From assembly GCF_900105385.1 (NCBI RefSeq), contig NZ_LT629772.1, positions 2,480,001 to 2,544,000 of the forward strand: 64,000 bases of DNA. Direction: 5' to 3'. The position numbers and the translations under genes are program-made. How positions within the stretch are numbered: the first letter of the stretch is position 1; every line of letters begins with the position of its first letter. Positions 61,685 to 64,000 of the stretch are shown here, in pieces. The notes beneath the pieces are model-generated. The model was given only the letters and a program-made list of their open reading frames with translations, was not told the DNA's origin and did no database searches. The DNA is from Microlunatus soli (GTDB lineage Bacteria > Actinomycetota > Actinomycetes > Propionibacteriales > Propionibacteriaceae).

Positions 61685-64000
61685 CGGCGTGCTCCCTGCT
61701 GATCAGCGAGCAGCGATCGCAGGCCCTCGACCCGTCGGTCACGTGCCCGGTGCGGGTCGTCGGAGAACAGCAACAGGTCGGGCAACGAGGTGGCGAAGTA
61801 GTCGATCGTCGGTTCGGTGCCGGACATCTCGTCGAGGTGGTCGACCATGCCCGCCGTCAGCCGGTCGGCTGCGGCATCGTCGCCGAGCCTGCGCAGAGCC
61901 GCGATCGAGGACACGGTCGCCTCGCTGTACGGGATGCTGGCCATCGACTCGAAGTCGGTCACCTGATCGGCGGCCGATCGCCAGGCCTCGCGGGCCTGCT
62001 CGGGCCGTCCGGCGGCGGCCTGTGCGTCTCCCAGGGCGAGCTGCAACTCCGCGGAATTGGCCAACGGGTGCCGTGCCTCGCCGAGGGAGGGCGGCGGTTC
62101 GAGCGCCCGACGGATCGCCGCGATCGCGTCCTCGGGTCGGCTGTCGTCGACGGCCCGACGGGCCCGGCCCAGCTGGATGTGATCCCAGCACCGCAGCACC
62201 GCACCCTCGCCGCCTTCCCACGGTTGGAAGGCCCGTGCGGACATCAGTTGCTCGGCCTGGTCCAGCGCTCCGGTGGTGATCAACAACTCGGCGTAGCGGA
62301 CGGTCAGATCGTCTCGTTGAGCAACCTGCTGGAGGTGCTCGGAGAGGATCGCCAGCCGCTGTTCCGCCGTGTCACCGGCGAGCTCGGCCAGCCGGTCGTA
62401 CTCATGCCACAGCCGGGCGTCCATCGGTGCGAGTTCCAGCGCACGCAGATAGTAGGCCCGAGCAGTAGCCAGGTCATGATCGACATTGACCGCCGCCAAT
62501 CCCAGGTTGCGCCAGATCACCGGCCGTTCGGGGTCGAGCTCGACGGCCCGCCGCCACTGGCGGACGGCGTCGCGGTGACGGTCCTGCGCGTAGAGCCAGT
62601 GGCCGAACAGTCCTCGCGCTGTCGGATCGTCTGGGTGGCGGTCGATCGTCGCCTGCAACACGTCGGCATCGTCCAGTCTGGCGGGGAAACAGGAATGATC
62701 ATCTGTCGCCCGAGCCTGTGCTGCCGCTGCGTCCGCCATACCTTCGTCCTCGCGGTGCAGCGCCCACGCGGCCCGGTAGTAGTCGATCATCGGGCCGAGA
62801 GCGGGGGCGCCCGGGTCCCGGAGCCGATCGGCGTCGGCGGCGTCCTGCAGGACCCGGAGCGCTGCATCGAACTCGCCGCAGCCGGCGTACTCCAAGGCCA
62901 CGTCCAGGCAGGTCTGAGCGTCGGTGGTCAAGGGCAGACCGGCCAGGTCCCGAGCCCACCAGTGCAGCGGGTCGGTTCGGAGTTGATCTTGGAGCTGCCG
63001 GTCGGCCTCCGATCCGCGACCGAGACGGCGCAGGATGATCACCCGGAGCGCGGACGCCTGGAGGTGATCGGGCTCGGCCGCGGTGACGTCGGACAGGTGG
63101 TGTAGCGCACTCTGGTCGCGGCCGGCAGCGGCGTCGATCCGAGCCATCCGATAGCCGGCCGGTCCGCGCCAGGCCCGGTTCCAGGTCGCCTTGGCGTAGG
63201 CGTCGTACGCGATCTCGGCGTCGCCGGTGCGTTCGGCAGCGAGCCCGAGAAGATACCAGGCCTTGCCGTCCGGTGGGTTGGGGTTCCACTCGGTCAGTCG
63301 TTCGATCGCCGTCCGGCACAGCTGGCTGGTCCGATCGTATTCGCCGCGTCGGTAGTGGTGCTCGGCCAGCGCGATCAGCGAGCCGGTGTGGCCCGGATCG
63401 CGGCGCAACGCCTCCTCGAAGTAGGGCACCGGTGACCTCGTCGCATGCCGATACTGGGTCAGGTGTACTCCGATCAGCCACAGCCGTTCGACACTGTCGA
63501 CCGCCTCCGGTGCCGGCGGCTCGACCGCCGGATGCAGTGCTCGTGATTCCGTTGCCCGGTTGGCCTCCGGGGCTTGCGGCCGGGTGGTCGCCGGGACCGG
63601 CCAGTCGAGCAACGGGCCGTTGGCACCGTGGATCTCCAGTCGCGCCCCGGCGGGGATCGGACCGTTCGGTCGGATGTCGCAGCGTGCCGCCTCGCCCGGA
63701 GCGAGGTCGGTTCGTTGGGCGGCGATCAACCTGCCGTGGCCGTCCCGCAGCTCGATCCGAGCGCCGTCGATGATCTTGGTCGCTGCGATCTGCGCCTGGT
63801 AGCCGTTCGACTCGGTCTGTTGCCAGCGGATCGCGATCTCGGTGTTCGCCTGCTGCACCGGACCGATCCCGGAGATCGGATACCAGTATTGGGAGAACGT
63901 CTTGGTCTCTCCCGGTGCGATCCAGGAGAAGTCCGGTTGGTTGTCGGTGTAGACACCGGCCATCAGCTCGATGTAGGCACTGCCGTCGTCGGCGAGTTGC
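61681..64000 (-). CDS. DUF5107/TPR protein (N-terminus beyond window)
   Basis: At least 772 residues are visible; the frame stays open to the window edge, so the N-terminal part is missing. The first visible residues, GSAYIELMAGVYTDNQPDFS and then WIAPGETKTFSQYWYPISGI, match the end of a DUF5107 carbohydrate-binding-like domain. A linker rich in Pro/Ala follows, then about 550 residues of tetratricopeptide-type helical repeats (EYDRTSQLCRTAIERL, HRDAVRQWRRAVELDPERPV, NLGLAAVNVDHDLATARAYY). Related proteins occur in sugar-use operons. It is the first visible gene of the coupled operon. Its role is unknown: scaffold or sugar-processing factor. Confidence 0.85.
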   Translation of the reverse strand, partial: QLADDGSAYIELMAGVYTDNQPDFSWIAPGETKTFSQYWYPISGIGPVQQANTEIAIRWQQTESNGYQAQIAATKIIDGARIELRDGHGRLIAAQRTDLAPGEAARCDIRPNGPIPAGARLEIHGANGPLLDWPVPATTRPQAPEANRATESRALHPAVEPPAPEAVDSVERLWLIGVHLTQYRHATRSPVPYFEEALRRDPGHTGSLIALAEHHYRRGEYDRTSQLCRTAIERLTEWNPNPPDGKAWYLLGLAAERTGDAEIAYDAYAKATWNRAWRGPAGYRMARIDAAAGRDQSALHHLSDVTAAEPDHLQASALRVIILRRLGRGSEADRQLQDQLRTDPLHWWARDLAGLPLTTDAQTCLDVALEYAGCGEFDAALRVLQDAADADRLRDPGAPALGPMIDYYRAAWALHREDEGMADAAAAQARATDDHSCFPARLDDADVLQATIDRHPDDPTARGLFGHWLYAQDRHRDAVRQWRRAVELDPERPVIWRNLGLAAVNVDHDLATARAYYLRALELAPMDARLWHEYDRLAELAGDTAEQRLAILSEHLQQVAQRDDLTVRYAELLITTGALDQAEQLMSARAFQPWEGGEGAVLRCWDHIQLGRARRAVDDSRPEDAIAAIRRALEPPPSLGEARHPLANSAELQLALGDAQAAAGRPEQAREAWRSAADQVTDFESMASIPYSEATVSSIAALRRLGDDAAADRLTAGMVDHLDEMSGTEPTIDYFATSLPDLLLFSDDPHRARDRRVEGLRSLLADQQGARR

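Noticed and set aside
1..64000. CRISPR arrays, tRNA or rRNA genes, insertion sequences, prophage or secondary-metabolite assembly genes
   Set aside because: I saw no regularly spaced repeats, cloverleaf sequences, transposases, integrases, phage structural genes or PKS/NRPS modules.

Overview
The window is about two thirds G+C and has dense genes that often overlap by 1 to 4 bases, many GTG starts, a mycobacterial-type helicase (DUF3516), a DUF222/HNH gene and many LacI, ArsR, MarR, GntR and TetR regulators. This points to a high-GC actinobacterium, most likely soil Propionibacteriaceae (Microlunatus-like). The genus is an inference. No tRNA, rRNA, insertion sequence or CRISPR array was seen, and no stretch over 300 bases lacks a gene.

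Layout. 1-10.8 kb holds housekeeping and signalling genes: an ArsR regulator with a long inverted repeat in its promoter, a NarL-type histidine kinase/response regulator pair, a VTT-domain membrane protein, MOSC and DinB proteins, a large DExH helicase, a degenerate Hpt-like protein facing an OmpR-type regulator, and a sugar isomerase/epimerase. A perfect 27-bp inverted repeat follows. 10.8-16.6 kb holds LysR, MOSC, a cis-prenyltransferase, a DHA2 drug exporter, an alpha/beta hydrolase and an HNH nuclease. 16.8-20.5 kb is a LacI-controlled cluster (two uncharacterised proteins, an MHS transporter, LacI) with a duplicated operator-like sequence. 20.6-30.5 kb contains sugar-nucleotide and membrane-glycan genes: an epimerase translationally coupled to a GT-C/GT2 fusion, a GtrA flippase-like protein and a clear SqdB/SQD1 UDP-sulfoquinovose synthase homologue. 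Kinase-like, GNAT, DUF222 and class V aminotransferase genes are interspersed. 30.6-33.3 kb is a nitrate/sulfonate-type ABC importer. 33.3-36 kb has a MarR gene divergent from an ArsR-MFS exporter pair.

36-44.2 kb has a 1,400-residue secreted GH92 mannosidase facing a second LacI cluster (MFS, formylglycine-type sulfatase, LacI). That cluster has nested GATCGATC palindromes in its promoter, and the sulfatase appears to start at AUC. 44.3-50.4 kb has a class III aminotransferase, a GntR regulator and a LplABC-like oligosaccharide importer. 50.4-54.2 kb has Nudix, YigZ, PhyH and DUF2461 proteins and an autoregulated-looking TetR/membrane protein pair. 54.2-64 kb is one minus-strand operon of seven genes running off the window: DUF5107-TPR protein, clan GH-A hydrolase, ABC sugar importer, GH36 alpha-galactosidase and a mutarotase-like protein.

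Overall this is the accessory genome of a saprophyte. Four or five carbohydrate-uptake modules each carry their own regulator or sit in a coupled operon, next to genes that may build a sulfosugar-containing glycan.
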